A stretch of 64,000 bases of DNA from JAWCQZ01 sp038869515 [NCBI: Halobacteria archaeon] (GTDB lineage Archaea; Halobacteriota; Syntropharchaeia; JACQPP01). The position numbers and the translations under genes were made by a program. The DNA is taken from the NCBI GenBank assembly GCA_038869515.1, contig JAWCQZ010000010.1, positions 1-64,000 on the forward strand. The letters run 5' to 3'. Of the stretch, positions 42,511-50,644 are shown piece after piece (position 1 is the first letter of the stretch; every line of letters begins with the position of its first letter). Under the pieces are notes generated by a model that was not told the origin of the DNA, ran no database searches, and saw only the letters and a list, made by a program, of their open reading frames with translations.

Positions 42511-43839
42511 TCAGCGCGAGGGCGGGACGGAGGGGGCTCTCGGGGAAGGCGGGGTGGAGGGCACGTCGGCGCCGATGCCGTGGCCGGGTTCCGGCGAGTG
42601 CTCGACCGTGTGCGGGGTGACCTGGACCCCCGCCCGGAGCATGGACTGCACGGTCGCGTGGAGCCAGACCAAACTGGCGCCGCTCAGGAGGAACAGGGCT
42701 AGGAACGTGGTCTCCGGGACGCCCGTCAACTGGGTCGTGTACCCGAAAAGGGGAGGAAGGACGAAGCCGCCGAGGGCGCCCAGCAGCCCCACCTGGCCGC
42801 CCACGGCCCCCACATCCCCCGGAAAGTGCTGGGGGATGAACTTGTAGACCGCGGCCTTGCCGATGCCCATGCAAATCCCAATGGAGACGACCGCGAGAGT
42901 GAACCACCATGGAGAGGTGACGATTCCCGGGAGGGAGAGGGGCAGAGCCAGAGCCGTGGTGGCGCCGAGGGTCCAGTACATCACTGGCCGGGCGCTCAGG
43001 GCGTCGGACGCCCATCCCCCCAGGGGGCGCAGGAGGCTGGCCGGGAAGATGAAGAGGGCGGTCAGGAGGGCGGCCGTCCCCAGCGGGAGGCCGAAGGTGT
43101 CCACGTAGTATTTCGGCAGCCAGAGGGAGAGGGCGACATAGGCGCCGAAGACCACGACGTAGTAGAGGCCGAAGCGCCAGACCCTCACGCTCTGGAGGGG
43201 CCGGAGCATTTCGGTGAACGAGCGGTCGGACCCGGGCCTCCGGTCGGGCCGTGGGAGGAAGAGCCATATGAGCGCTGCCATGGCGACGAGCAGGAGGGCG
43301 TAAAGGACGGGCACGAAGCGCCAGCCCCCAGGCAGCGCGCCGCTCCACAATCCCCCAGCGGGTACCAGGGTGATCAGGGCGGGCCCGATGAACTTGGTCA
43401 CCGACGCCCCCACGTTGCCCGCGCCGAAGACCCCCAGGGCGAACCCCTGCCTCTCTGCAGGGAACCACGCGGAGCACCAGGCGATGCCTATGGAGAACGT
43501 GTTCCCGGCCAGGCCGGTCCAGAGGGCGTAGAGCACCAGTTCCGGGTAGGAGTGGGCCTGGCTCACCAGGAGGGCGCCCGGGGCGGTGGCGAGGAGGAGC
43601 GCGGTGAAGACTTTCCCGCCCCCGTGCCGGTCGGCCAGGACGCCGAAGAGCAGGCGCGGGAGGGAGCCCCCGAGGACGGCGGCAGCCAAGAGCCAGCCCA
43701 ACTGCGTGTCGCTCAGGCCGAACTCCTTCCGGATGGGAATCCCGAGGATTCCGAACATCGTCCAGACAGCGAATGCCAGGGTGAACCCGGCGGTGGAGAG
43801 CCATAGCACTCGGGCCCGCGCTCTTTCGGCCCCGGTCAT
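42511..43839 (-). CDS. NarK-type nitrate/nitrite porter (MFS)
   Basis: The 442 residues form 12 transmembrane helices with the nitrate-nitrite-porter-like segments GVFGAGNVGASVTKFIGPAL (helix 5) and GICMGIGKAAVYKFIPQHFPGDVGAVGG. It could import nitrate or export nitrite. The ATG overlaps the stop of the molybdoenzyme (ATGA). A copper nitrite reductase gene lies 7 kb away. Confidence 0.8.
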   Translation of the reverse strand: MTGAERARARVLWLSTAGFTLAFAVWTMFGILGIPIRKEFGLSDTQLGWLLAAAVLGGSLPRLLFGVLADRHGGGKVFTALLLATAPGALLVSQAHSYPELVLYALWTGLAGNTFSIGIAWCSAWFPAERQGFALGVFGAGNVGASVTKFIGPALITLVPAGGLWSGALPGGWRFVPVLYALLLVAMAALIWLFLPRPDRRPGSDRSFTEMLRPLQSVRVWRFGLYYVVVFGAYVALSLWLPKYYVDTFGLPLGTAALLTALFIFPASLLRPLGGWASDALSARPVMYWTLGATTALALPLSLPGIVTSPWWFTLAVVSIGICMGIGKAAVYKFIPQHFPGDVGAVGGQVGLLGALGGFVLPPLFGYTTQLTGVPETTFLALFLLSGASLVWLHATVQSMLRAGVQVTPHTVEHSPEPGHGIGADVPSTPPSPRAPSVPPSR

Positions 43840-44402
43840 GGGCCCGCCTCCGGGGGAAAGAGTCCATACCTCTCCTGGAACGCCCTCGCCAAGCTCCCGT
43901 CCTTGCTCTGCCCCAGGAGGGTCTTGATGCCCAGGGGGTTGTTCGGGAAGACCCGGATGCCCGCGAGCCACTTGACGCTCTTGTATCCCTGGAGGAACGG
44001 GACCACCAGCCGCATCGGGCCGCCGTGCTCGTGGGGCAGGGGCGTCCCGTTCATGCCGGTCGCCAGCAGGACCCGCGGGTCGAGGGCCTCGGCCCGGGTC
44101 AGGACCTCGAAGTAGTGGCCGTCGCGGGAGTAGAAGGCGAAGAAGTTCCCGCCCCCCGCGTCCAGCCCGGTCCGGGCCAGGACGTCGCCCAGGCGGAAGC
44201 CCTCCCAGGTCACCCCCTCGATGACGCAGTTGAAAATCTGGCAGATGAGGGGCACGTGGGTCCGGATGGTCCCCCCCGCACCCGGGCTGGTGTGGGACGC
44301 CGGCTCCAGGGACTTCAGGTCGGCCAGCCGGAACCGCTTCGGCTTGCAATCGAGGCCGCAGAAAACCAATTCCAGGCCCTCCGGGCCGTGGCGCGGAGCC
44401 AC
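43836..44402 (-). CDS. Sulfite-oxidase-fold molybdopterin enzyme
   Basis: The 188 residues correspond to the oxidoreductase molybdopterin-binding domain. The molybdenum-ligand Cys is in IFNCVIEGVTWEG, followed by HEHGGPMRLVVPFLQGYKSVKWLAGIRV. No Tat signal, heme or dimerisation domain is present, so it is a stand-alone cytoplasmic domain. Operon order (molybdoenzyme, NarK-like porter, ETF) suggests nitrogen- or sulfur-oxyanion redox chemistry. The GTG start at 44402 is the only suitable codon near the family start. Confidence 0.8.
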   Translation of the reverse strand: MAPRHGPEGLELVFCGLDCKPKRFRLADLKSLEPASHTSPGAGGTIRTHVPLICQIFNCVIEGVTWEGFRLGDVLARTGLDAGGGNFFAFYSRDGHYFEVLTRAEALDPRVLLATGMNGTPLPHEHGGPMRLVVPFLQGYKSVKWLAGIRVFPNNPLGIKTLLGQSKDGSLARAFQERYGLFPPEAGP

Positions 44403-44654
44403 GCGGACCAGTGGCGGAGCCGGAGACCCGACCCCGGGGAACTGCTGGAACGCCTGGAGTTGTGCAACTTTTTCAAAATCAGCACCAGCGGGGGCGGGCA
44501 GTTCACGTTGCTGCCCTGCTCCGCACCCCTCCGCGAATTCTCCAAGTGGGTCGTGACCGATTTCCTCGAGGCGCTGGGGCACCGCGCCGAGGTCCAGGAG
44601 GATCTGGCGAAGCTGCGGGTGAAGGTCCCGGGCCCCGACTCCCCGGGCTCCTGA
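44388..44654 (+). CDS. Small conserved-looking domain protein, divergent
   Basis: The 88-residue frame (GTG start) reads as a compact alpha/beta protein: a helix (ELLERLELCNFF), strands (KISTSGGGQFTLLPC), an amphipathic helix (SKWVVTDFLEALGH) and a final strand KLRVKV. The composition is coding-like, and it fills the gap between the molybdoenzyme start and the formyltransferase, where the minus strand has no gene. Its 5' end overlaps the divergent molybdoenzyme gene by 15 nt. The family is unknown. Confidence 0.5.
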   Translation: MARSHADQWRSRRPDPGELLERLELCNFFKISTSGGGQFTLLPCSAPLREFSKWVVTDFLEALGHRAEVQEDLAKLRVKVPGPDSPGS

Positions 44655-44727
44655 AGGGACGGCGAGGGCGTCGCCCATCCCTGCTCCGGGCACCTCCTCG
44701 GGCGGGCTGCCCGCTGGGCCTCCGGGT

Positions 44728-45657
44728 TCACGCCTCCCTCCCTCCCCGTCGGCTCCCGAGGCGCGCCTCGACCTCCTCCGTCACGTCCTCCGGCTCCCGC
44801 GGCTTGCCCCCCGAATCCACCAGCGCCCCGCCCTTGAACGCCAACTCCCCACGCGCGAACCTCTCCAGGGTCGCCAGGGTCAACGGCACCTCCCGCGCGA
44901 ACTGCGCCTTCCGGATGGCGGTGAAGAGCGGATAGGACCCCCCGGGGTAGCGCCAGTCGGGGAACCGCTTCTGCAGGTCGGCGACCGTGAGGCCGTGGCC
45001 CCGGTCCTCGTCCAACTGCTTCCAGAGGGGGTCGAACTCCGGTCCCCGGAGGCGGACCCGGCAGTGGGTGGCGCAGGGCCCCCGGTCGAGGTCGAGGGTC
45101 ATCCGGTGGAGCATCGCCCCGGCGAACTCGGAGCGCCGGCGGATGTGCTCCCACATCACGTGGGTCCAGTGGCCCGCGATTTCGGCCCCGCCCCCCGGCG
45201 ACAGCGGGGAGGGGTGGAGGTTCAGGATGTCCAGTTCCCGCAGGAACTCCGGGCTCCGGATGACCATGATGTAGCCGAGGGCGAGGTCCACCGCGGGCCT
45301 CGGCCTCCGCAGGGGCGCGAGCCGCTTCAGCGCCTCAGCGTGGAAGGCGCGGTTCCAGGCCGCCTCGTCCCGCCGCTTCAGGTCGGGGTTGAACTTCAGG
45401 GAGGAGAGGGCCGCCGTCTTCAGGCCGAGCCGGTCCGCCTCGTCGAGGAGGCGGTCCGATTCGGGCCGGTCGCCGCGCTCCCGGTTCACGAAGAGGTAGC
45501 GGACGGAGGGGCCGTCGGCCTCCAGCCCCTCCACCACCGACTTCAGCAAGAGGCGGGCGTCGTCGTCCCTCCCGGAGGAGAGGATGCCGACTTCGAGAGG
45601 CTTGCCCCTGACCGCGCGCTGCACGGGCCGCTTCCTCGGCGGAGTCTTCCTCTTCAT
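44728..45657 (-). CDS. Formyltransferase-family protein (PurN-like)
   Basis: The 309 residues include a formyl-transferase-like N-terminal domain: VGILSSGRDDDARLLL at the start, LGYIMVIRSPEFL and the active-site LNLHPSPLSPG. The normal Asn-His-Asp set is partly visible as NLHPS. The C-terminal half is longer than PurN. It may use formyl-tetrahydrofolate on an unknown acceptor. Its start overlaps the rfcL stop (ATGA). Confidence 0.75.
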   Translation of the reverse strand: MKRKTPPRKRPVQRAVRGKPLEVGILSSGRDDDARLLLKSVVEGLEADGPSVRYLFVNRERGDRPESDRLLDEADRLGLKTAALSSLKFNPDLKRRDEAAWNRAFHAEALKRLAPLRRPRPAVDLALGYIMVIRSPEFLRELDILNLHPSPLSPGGGAEIAGHWTHVMWEHIRRRSEFAGAMLHRMTLDLDRGPCATHCRVRLRGPEFDPLWKQLDEDRGHGLTVADLQKRFPDWRYPGGSYPLFTAIRKAQFAREVPLTLATLERFARGELAFKGGALVDSGGKPREPEDVTEEVEARLGSRRGGREA

Positions 45658-46829
45658 TTCCGGTCCGCCAGCCAATCCATCTGCTTCTCCTCCAGCCCCA
45701 GCCCCGAGAGGTCCGCCCCCAGCTTCGCGAGCGCCTTGAGGACCGGAAGAGCCTCCCGGGCCTTGGCCTTCGGGATGGAGAGGGAGTGGGCGACCCGGGC
45801 GGCCACGGCGTCCCCGGTCCGCCCCGCGAAGAACCAGTAGAGGTCGGGCTTCTCCACGTAGCGGGTCGGGGCGGGCGCGGGCCCCGTGGCCGGGATGCCG
45901 AAGGCGAGGAGCGAGGTGGCGTAGCGCCACAGCCGGTAGTTCTGTCCCCGGGCGGCACGGCCGAGGAACACGTCTGCCCGCTGGACCACCCGGAGCGCCT
46001 CCCGAAGCCCGCCGCCGCTCCGGGCCCGGGGGAGGTTCTCCTCCGCCAGCTGGACCGTCTCCTCGGGGTCGGCGTCCGCCCGCTGGAGGGCGGCGTAGGC
46101 CTCCCGGCCCGATCTCTGGAAGAGCGCCTCCAGGACCTCGCGCACCTCGGCCGCCCGGTCGCGGGAGGAGAGGACCGGCGTCGCGGCCCCGGCCCACGCC
46201 TCCATATCCATGAGGGCGGAGCGGAGGTCCCCCCCCGCGTTGCGGGCGAGGGCCTGCAGGGCGGTCTCTTCGATTTTCATCTTCTCCGCGGCCGCGACCC
46301 TCTTCAGGGCCGAGAGGATGTCCTCTTCGGCGAGGGGACGGAGAGCGATCGCCGCGCACGCCTTCCGCAGCGGGTAGGGCATCCGCTCGGGGTGGTTGGC
46401 GGTGAGGAGGACCGGGTGGGAGGTCTCCTTCACCAGCCGCCCCAGGGCCGCGTAGCCCCCGCGGTCGTAGTTGCCGTGGAGGGCGTCCGCCTCGTCCATC
46501 AGGATGAGTTTTCGGCCTCCGAAGAGCGTCTGCTGCTTCGCCGCCGCGAGGGCCACCGACTCGACCCTCTCCTGGGTCCGGGCGTCGCTGGCGTTCATCT
46601 CGACCACTTCCCACCCCATCTCCCTGGCGAGGGCGAGCGCCGCCGAGGTCTTCCCGCACCCCGGGGGCCCGTGGAGGAGGAGGGCCTTGCCCCTCTTCGG
46701 CCACTGCTCGGCCCACGCCCGGATTTGGGGGGCTGCCTCTCCCTGGCCGACCACGTCGGAGAGTTTCTGGGGGCGGTGCCTCTCCACCAGCGGGAGACGG
46801 GCGGGTCCCGGGTTGCCGGTCCGGTCCAT
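45654..46829 (-). CDS. rfcL: Replication factor C large subunit
   Basis: RFC-L is the clamp-loader subunit that, with RFC-S, loads PCNA. The 391 residues have Walker A HGPPGCGKT (about residue 55), Walker B LILMDEADAL, the sensor LLTANHPERMPYPLRKAC and a helical collar. It is shorter than many archaeal RFC-L proteins and I see no C-terminal PIP box. A promoter AAAAGAATCAAAG at about 46852-46864 lies 26 nt upstream. Confidence 0.93.
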   Translation of the reverse strand: MDRTGNPGPARLPLVERHRPQKLSDVVGQGEAAPQIRAWAEQWPKRGKALLLHGPPGCGKTSAALALAREMGWEVVEMNASDARTQERVESVALAAAKQQTLFGGRKLILMDEADALHGNYDRGGYAALGRLVKETSHPVLLTANHPERMPYPLRKACAAIALRPLAEEDILSALKRVAAAEKMKIEETALQALARNAGGDLRSALMDMEAWAGAATPVLSSRDRAAEVREVLEALFQRSGREAYAALQRADADPEETVQLAEENLPRARSGGGLREALRVVQRADVFLGRAARGQNYRLWRYATSLLAFGIPATGPAPAPTRYVEKPDLYWFFAGRTGDAVAARVAHSLSIPKAKAREALPVLKALAKLGADLSGLGLEEKQMDWLADRK

Positions 46830-46961
46830 GGAGAAGGGGAGGGTGCTCCCCTTTGATTCTTTTGGCGCCCCGATGGGACCGCAATCAGCGACCGGAAACC
46901 CTCAGGGGGGTTTCCGGACGGGCAAGGGTCATAGGGGTGCAAGGGGCTGAAGGTGTTGCGA

Positions 46962-47033
46962 GGGCCCGTGGTCCAACGGCCAAGACACTGCCCTTACAAG
47001 GCGGAGACCCAGGTTCGACTCCTGGCGGGCCCA
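46962..47033 (+). tRNA. tRNA-Val (TAC anticodon)
   Basis: The acceptor is GGGCCCG/CGGGCCC. The anticodon stem is CTGCC/GGCGG with loop CTTACAA, the T loop is TTCGACT, and the discriminator is A. There is no intron. Confidence 0.95.
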
Positions 47034-47125
47034 TGCCGCGGCCCTCGGACAGCTCGCCGAGAAACGGCGCGCGGCCAGTCGGCGTGATGGGGCCCGAAAT
47101 ATCCGTGACGGAAGGGCCGCGGGCG

Positions 47126-47413
47126 TCAGCCCGAGACCTGGATTTTCCCCTTCCGGGGAACCCCCAGCTGGAGGGTGCCCTTGAACTCGCGGACGTAGGC
47201 CCCGGAGACCTCGAGGGTCTTCCCGGGGGCGACGCCGTTGCCCTGGTCGCCCCAGAGGGAGAGTTCGATCTTGCCCGAGCCGTCGTCCAGCTGGACCACC
47301 GTGAGGGTGTTCTCCCCATACCGGGTCGTCACCCTCCGCGGGGGTTCCACCTGGATCACCGACGCCTTCAGGACGACGTTCGACGCGCCGGGCTTCAACT
47401 CGGAGATTTTCAT
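47126..47413 (-). CDS. Single-OB-fold nucleic-acid-binding protein
   Basis: The 95 residues form one OB fold of the RPA/SSB kind (ISELKPGASNVVLKASVIQV, TVVQLDDGSGKIELSLWGDQ, GAYVREFKGTLQLGV). It resembles the third OB fold of the RPA at 36654. It overlaps the RGG/TRAM gene stop as ATGA, so the two nucleic-acid-binding proteins are co-translated. Confidence 0.85.
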   Translation of the reverse strand: MKISELKPGASNVVLKASVIQVEPPRRVTTRYGENTLTVVQLDDGSGKIELSLWGDQGNGVAPGKTLEVSGAYVREFKGTLQLGVPRKGKIQVSG

Positions 47414-48030
47414 TCCTCGGTCCCGTCCGGTCCGTCCTCCGACCCCTCCGCGGGCCCCTCCTCATCGCGGGCCGGGGGCTTCCCCGCCGGCTCCTCGGAG
47501 CCCGAGGCGGCCTCTCCGGTGGCCAGTTCCGCGACCGCGAAGCGCTGCGCGACCTCACGGATGCGGACCTTCACGCGTTCGCCCTTCTGGGTCCCGGGGA
47601 CGAAAATGACGAAATTCTCGACGCGGGCGATGCCGTCGCCCTTGTTCCCGACCTCGGCGATCTCGACGTCGTGGATCTCTCCGACCCGGACCGAGGCCTC
47701 GGGGGAGGGCCTGCGGGGCCCCCGGAATCCCCCTCCGCCGCCGTAGCCTCCCCGGCCGCCGCCGCGGAAGCCTCCGCCACCGCCGCGGCCGCCGTAGCCG
47801 CCCCCGCCGCGCTGCTTCTGGTAGCAGTCCCGGCAATAGACGGGCCGGTCCTGGGTGGGCTTGAACGGGACCTGAGTATCTACGCCGCAATCGGCGCACC
47901 TGACGGGGTGCATCTCCGCGGGCTCCCGGAAGCCCCCGTAGCCGCCGCGGCTCCCGTAACCTCCGCCGCCGCGGCTCCCGTAGCCACCGCCTCCGCGGCC
48001 CCGGTAGCCACCTCCGCCTCGATATCCCAT
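47410..48030 (-). CDS. RGG-rich zinc-finger TRAM protein
   Basis: The 206 residues combine a Gly/Arg/Tyr-rich N-terminal stretch (about 1-35), a zinc knuckle CADCG...CRDCYQKQR (about 45-75), a second RGG stretch (about 75-105), a TRAM domain (about 110-170: VGEIHDVEIAEVGNKGDGIARVENFVIFVPGTQKGERVKVRI) and an acidic tail. TRAM proteins act as archaeal RNA chaperones in cold response. RGG repeats add RNA binding or condensation. This combination in one chain is unusual. It heads an operon with the OB-fold gene. Confidence 0.88.
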   Translation of the reverse strand: MGYRGGGGYRGRGGGGYGSRGGGGYGSRGGYGGFREPAEMHPVRCADCGVDTQVPFKPTQDRPVYCRDCYQKQRGGGGYGGRGGGGGFRGGGRGGYGGGGGFRGPRRPSPEASVRVGEIHDVEIAEVGNKGDGIARVENFVIFVPGTQKGERVKVRIREVAQRFAVAELATGEAASGSEEPAGKPPARDEEGPAEGSEDGPDGTEE

Positions 48031-48422
48031 GGTGTCCGCCCCTTACACCCCACCGGGGGGATAAGGCTTCCCCCGCCTCTTGCCGGGGCCCCCGCGGGGC
48101 TCTTGGGGGTCAAAATCGCACTCCTGCGGCATTCCTGCTCGAGAATCGCGGGATTCGCTCCCGCCCCCGGCGGGCTCCAAAGGCGAAAACCGGGGGGTTC
48201 CCGGGGGCGCCAACCCCTTGGGGCGCCCGGGGGGACCCCGTCGGGGCGGCTCACCCGGTCCAGCGGTAGCAGCCGGGAACGTCCTCGGACTCGACCTTCG
48301 CCGGCCCCTCGGCGGCGACCATCGGAGTGGCCCCGGGCCAGTTCGCGTGGCAGGTATAAAAACGGGGCTCTTGCCGCTGCCCCGGCGGCGTTTCTGGGGG
48401 GTCATCGGGGGCGGGTGGCGGC
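48031..48422 (-). other. Gene-free stretch with orphan promoter
   Basis: No convincing protein gene was found. On the minus strand a strong TATA box GTTTTTATACC (48351-48361) predicts a transcript start near 48330. The region downstream is full of GC-rich complementary segments, including CCCGG/CCGGG at about 48253-48276 and a 5-bp stem with a 7-nt CGAAT-containing loop near 48145-48161. A 23-codon frame starts at 48322. A non-coding RNA is possible; the class is unknown. Confidence 0.35.
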
Positions 48423-48722
48423 TCATCGCCCGGGGGCAGAGCTCCCCCGCGGAAACGCGGCTCCGCGCTCATCTCTCCGGGACGCGGGGAGGCCCGGGGA
48501 CCTCTCCGGAGGCCCGAAGGCCCGGACGTGTCTGCCCGGCTCTCCGGGCTCCCACCTCTGGATGTGCTTGAACAGCGCACGCGCGGTGGTGCAGTTGTAC
48601 CCGCAGATGCAGTAGTAGTTGGCGCGGTTGGGCGCCGCGGGCGGAGTGGCGCTCGAGCCCATCGGCACCGGGAATGGCGGCCGCCGCGCGGGGGGGGCGG
48701 GAGGCGCGGGGAGCGGGCTCAT
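48423..48722 (-). CDS. Putative zinc-finger small protein
   Basis: The 99-codon frame has Pro/Ala-rich flanks around a plausible finger: YYCICGYNCTTARALFKHIQRW (three Cys then His). The flanks are low complexity and no clear promoter is visible, so only the centre looks like protein. If real, a compact DNA- or RNA-binding finger is likely. Confidence 0.4.
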   Translation of the reverse strand: MSPLPAPPAPPARRPPFPVPMGSSATPPAAPNRANYYCICGYNCTTARALFKHIQRWEPGEPGRHVRAFGPPERSPGLPASRRDERGAAFPRGSSAPGR

Positions 48723-49154
48723 GCCCACGACCTCGTCAACCCGACCGCCATCTTGAGGGCCGGATGATGGAGAGTTGGCATCGGAAACAGAGTCGCGACC
48801 CCGCCCTTCGACCGATTCGGGGCACCACCACACAACTGGCACGGCAGGGGGCGGCCAAGAACCGCAAGACGCCCCGGAATCAGGCGGCGGCGATGGGCAA
48901 TGGAAGGGTCGGTCATGGGGGTTCCTCGGGGGCGCGTCGCCACTCCGAAAATTCAATCCGTCCATAGCAATCTCAGCGTTCAGAAACGGCTATTGGCGAA
49001 CTGCCTTTTGCGCAACGCTGGTTCTCCAGGGGTTCTCCTTGCGTATAAGGTTGCGGGCACGGGTACGCGCGACAGGAATCTTGTTGTGCAAGGAAATGAT
49101 AGCGCGGAACCCTGCCCTCCGCGCCCGCTCGCGATATGACGACGGGCGCGGGGG

Positions 49155-49195
49155 CGCAGAACCCGCCCCTCGCTTCGCTCGGGGCGGGTTCTGCG
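49155..49195. repeat. 15-bp inverted repeat
   Basis: Arms 49155-49169 and 49181-49195 are exact reverse complements around an 11-nt loop TCGCTTCGCTC. Confidence 0.75.
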
Positions 49196-49247
49196 AGTAT
49201 AGACCCCCGGGAACCCCGTCGGGCGGAGGGGGCCCGGGGGTGGGGCC

Positions 49248-49286
49248 GCCCTTTTGCGCGCGGGCTCCGCCCGCGCGCAAAAGGGC
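49248..49286. repeat. Perfect 18-bp hairpin, 3-nt loop
   Basis: GCCCTTTTGCGCGCGGGC (49248-49265) and its exact reverse complement (49269-49286) are separated by TCC. The style matches the hairpins at 147-173 and 542-586. Confidence 0.8.
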
Positions 49287-49499
49287 CTATGTTCCAAGTT
49301 CAGGCACCCGACCGGCGGGGAAGTGCAACTTCGCAGACTCCACGGTCCGAAAGTCTGCAGTTTCGCAGAGAAGCGGTGGCGAATCTGGCCGGCTTGGGCC
49401 CTCCAAGCCACCGGAACCCGTCCCCAATGTCTGCTCGACGGCAGGGGGCCGGAACCCGTTGTTGCAGCGGGACGGTCTGCCCTCCGGAACGCAGACGAC

Positions 49500-49619
49500 C
49501 TATCCCGGCTCGTTCTCCACACGCACCAAGGTCGCCTCGGCGATGTTGGCGGCCCCGTAGCCGATGCGCCTCCCGGAGCGGCCGATGCGGGGGCGGGTGA
49601 GCCGGGGCTGAGGCGTCAT
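49500..49619 (-). CDS. 39-residue basic peptide, coupled to RMD1-like gene
   Basis: The frame starts with ATG overlapping the RMD1-like stop (ATGA) and reads MTPQPRLTRPRIGRSGRR then IGYGAANIAEATLVRVENEPG. The tight coupling and non-repetitive sequence suggest a real small gene. The function is unknown. Confidence 0.45.
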   Translation of the reverse strand: MTPQPRLTRPRIGRSGRRIGYGAANIAEATLVRVENEPG

Positions 49620-50584
49620 CGTGGCAGGAGGGCCCGGCCCACCTCGAAGAGCAGGAGGGCGACGATGGCGGCCTCCAGGACCAGCATGTAGAAGTTGCTC
49701 GCCCGCTGGGAGGCCATTTCGTGGAGGTCCTCCAGGGTCCCGAGCCGCTCCTTCACCTCCTGGGTCTTTTCGTCCAGGTGCAGCCGCCGGGAGGCGAGGG
49801 CGTAGAGCTTGGCGGTGTACCAGTCCCCGAAGAGGTCGATGTCGCGCCGGATGGCCTCGAACTCCAGCAGGAACCCGGTCCGGAGGCGGAGGATGTCCTG
49901 CCACGCCCGGCGGCTGCGGAGCCACCGGCCCTGCCCCCGGCCGCCCCGGAGGCCCGCCATGGCCGCCTCCACCTCCGCGTCGAGGACCCGGAGTTTGAGC
50001 AGTTGGATGTTGGCGAGGGTCAGGATTTCCGCGATTTCCTGGAACTCGCGCTCGTCCGAGAAAACCACGGCCCCGTCCCAGCCGACGACGGCCAGGTCGT
50101 CGGCCCCGTAGCGGAGGCTCGCCGCCGCCAGGGTCGTCGCCACGACGTCCGGAGCCATCTCCTCCGTCTCGGCGTGGAGGAGGCCCACGATGCGGGCCTT
50201 CCGCGCCTCCGAGAGCGTTCCCGGGTCGTCCGATGCGCAGTAGAGGGCGTACTCCTCCGCCAAGGCCCCGGGAGGCGCGTAGTTGCGCGCTAGGCCGTGG
50301 CAACGGTCGAGGAGTTCCCGCTTGAACTTCAGGACCGAGAGGTCGAAGAGGTCTCCCGCCTCCGCCCCCGCCTCGGCGACCACGGTGGAGGGGTGGTAGA
50401 ACTTGACCCGGAAATTCACGGGCCGGTCCTGGACGCGCGCCTCCTCGGATGCGAGGAGGCGGTGGCCGGGGAGGACCTCCGGATAGGCGGGCGCCGCGCG
50501 GACAGGCTCGGGGCCCACGGCCTCCCCGCCCTCCAGGGCGCGGCCTACGTCCACGGCGACGAGGCAGAGAATGCGGGACTTCAT
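49616..50584 (-). CDS. RMD1/YagE (DUF155)-like membrane protein
   Basis: The 322 residues resemble the RMD1/DUF155 family: a variable N-terminal half, DDLAVVGWDGAVVFSDE (about residue 165), then long helices with LANIQLLKLRVLDAEVE, and a C-terminal transmembrane helix (ASNFYMLVLEAAIVALLLFEV). Eukaryotic members sit in organelle membranes and the bacterial/archaeal role is unknown. The promoter (TATA centre about 50611) carries an operator-like palindrome at 50622-50640. Confidence 0.7.
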   Translation of the reverse strand: MKSRILCLVAVDVGRALEGGEAVGPEPVRAAPAYPEVLPGHRLLASEEARVQDRPVNFRVKFYHPSTVVAEAGAEAGDLFDLSVLKFKRELLDRCHGLARNYAPPGALAEEYALYCASDDPGTLSEARKARIVGLLHAETEEMAPDVVATTLAAASLRYGADDLAVVGWDGAVVFSDEREFQEIAEILTLANIQLLKLRVLDAEVEAAMAGLRGGRGQGRWLRSRRAWQDILRLRTGFLLEFEAIRRDIDLFGDWYTAKLYALASRRLHLDEKTQEVKERLGTLEDLHEMASQRASNFYMLVLEAAIVALLLFEVGRALLPR

Positions 50585-50621
50585 CTCCACAGGTGGACGG
50601 GGCAGGCCTTCAACGTTCCAC

Positions 50622-50640
50622 CGTCCCGGCCGGGGTGACG
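50622..50640 (-). promoter_or_regulatory. Operator-like palindrome, RMD1-like promoter (19-nt variant)
   Basis: CGTCCCGGCCGGGGTGACG resembles TGTCACC-N6-GGTGACA with one base less. Its near edge is 11 nt from the TATA centre (about 50611), the same geometry as the other copies. Confidence 0.45.
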
Positions 50641-50644
50641 AGCC

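Larger units (their letters stand above)
48723..49499. other. Gene-poor stretch with large hairpins
   Basis: About 780 nt contain no gene I can support. Long frames on both strands have the composition of shadows and no motifs. It has locally lower GC (about 48940-49110) and two large inverted repeats listed separately. It marks the left border of the stress/nitrite-reductase island and might be the scar of a mobile element. Confidence 0.5.

Noticed and set aside
48145-48161. A T-arm-like stem GCGGG-AGCGAAT-CCCGC on the minus strand
   Set aside because: The loop lacks TTC and no acceptor stem or other arms flank it.
48775-49560. Long plus and minus frames in the gene-poor stretch
   Set aside because: They cross the two large hairpins, have repetitive Arg/Gly/Pro content and no recognisable motifs or promoters.
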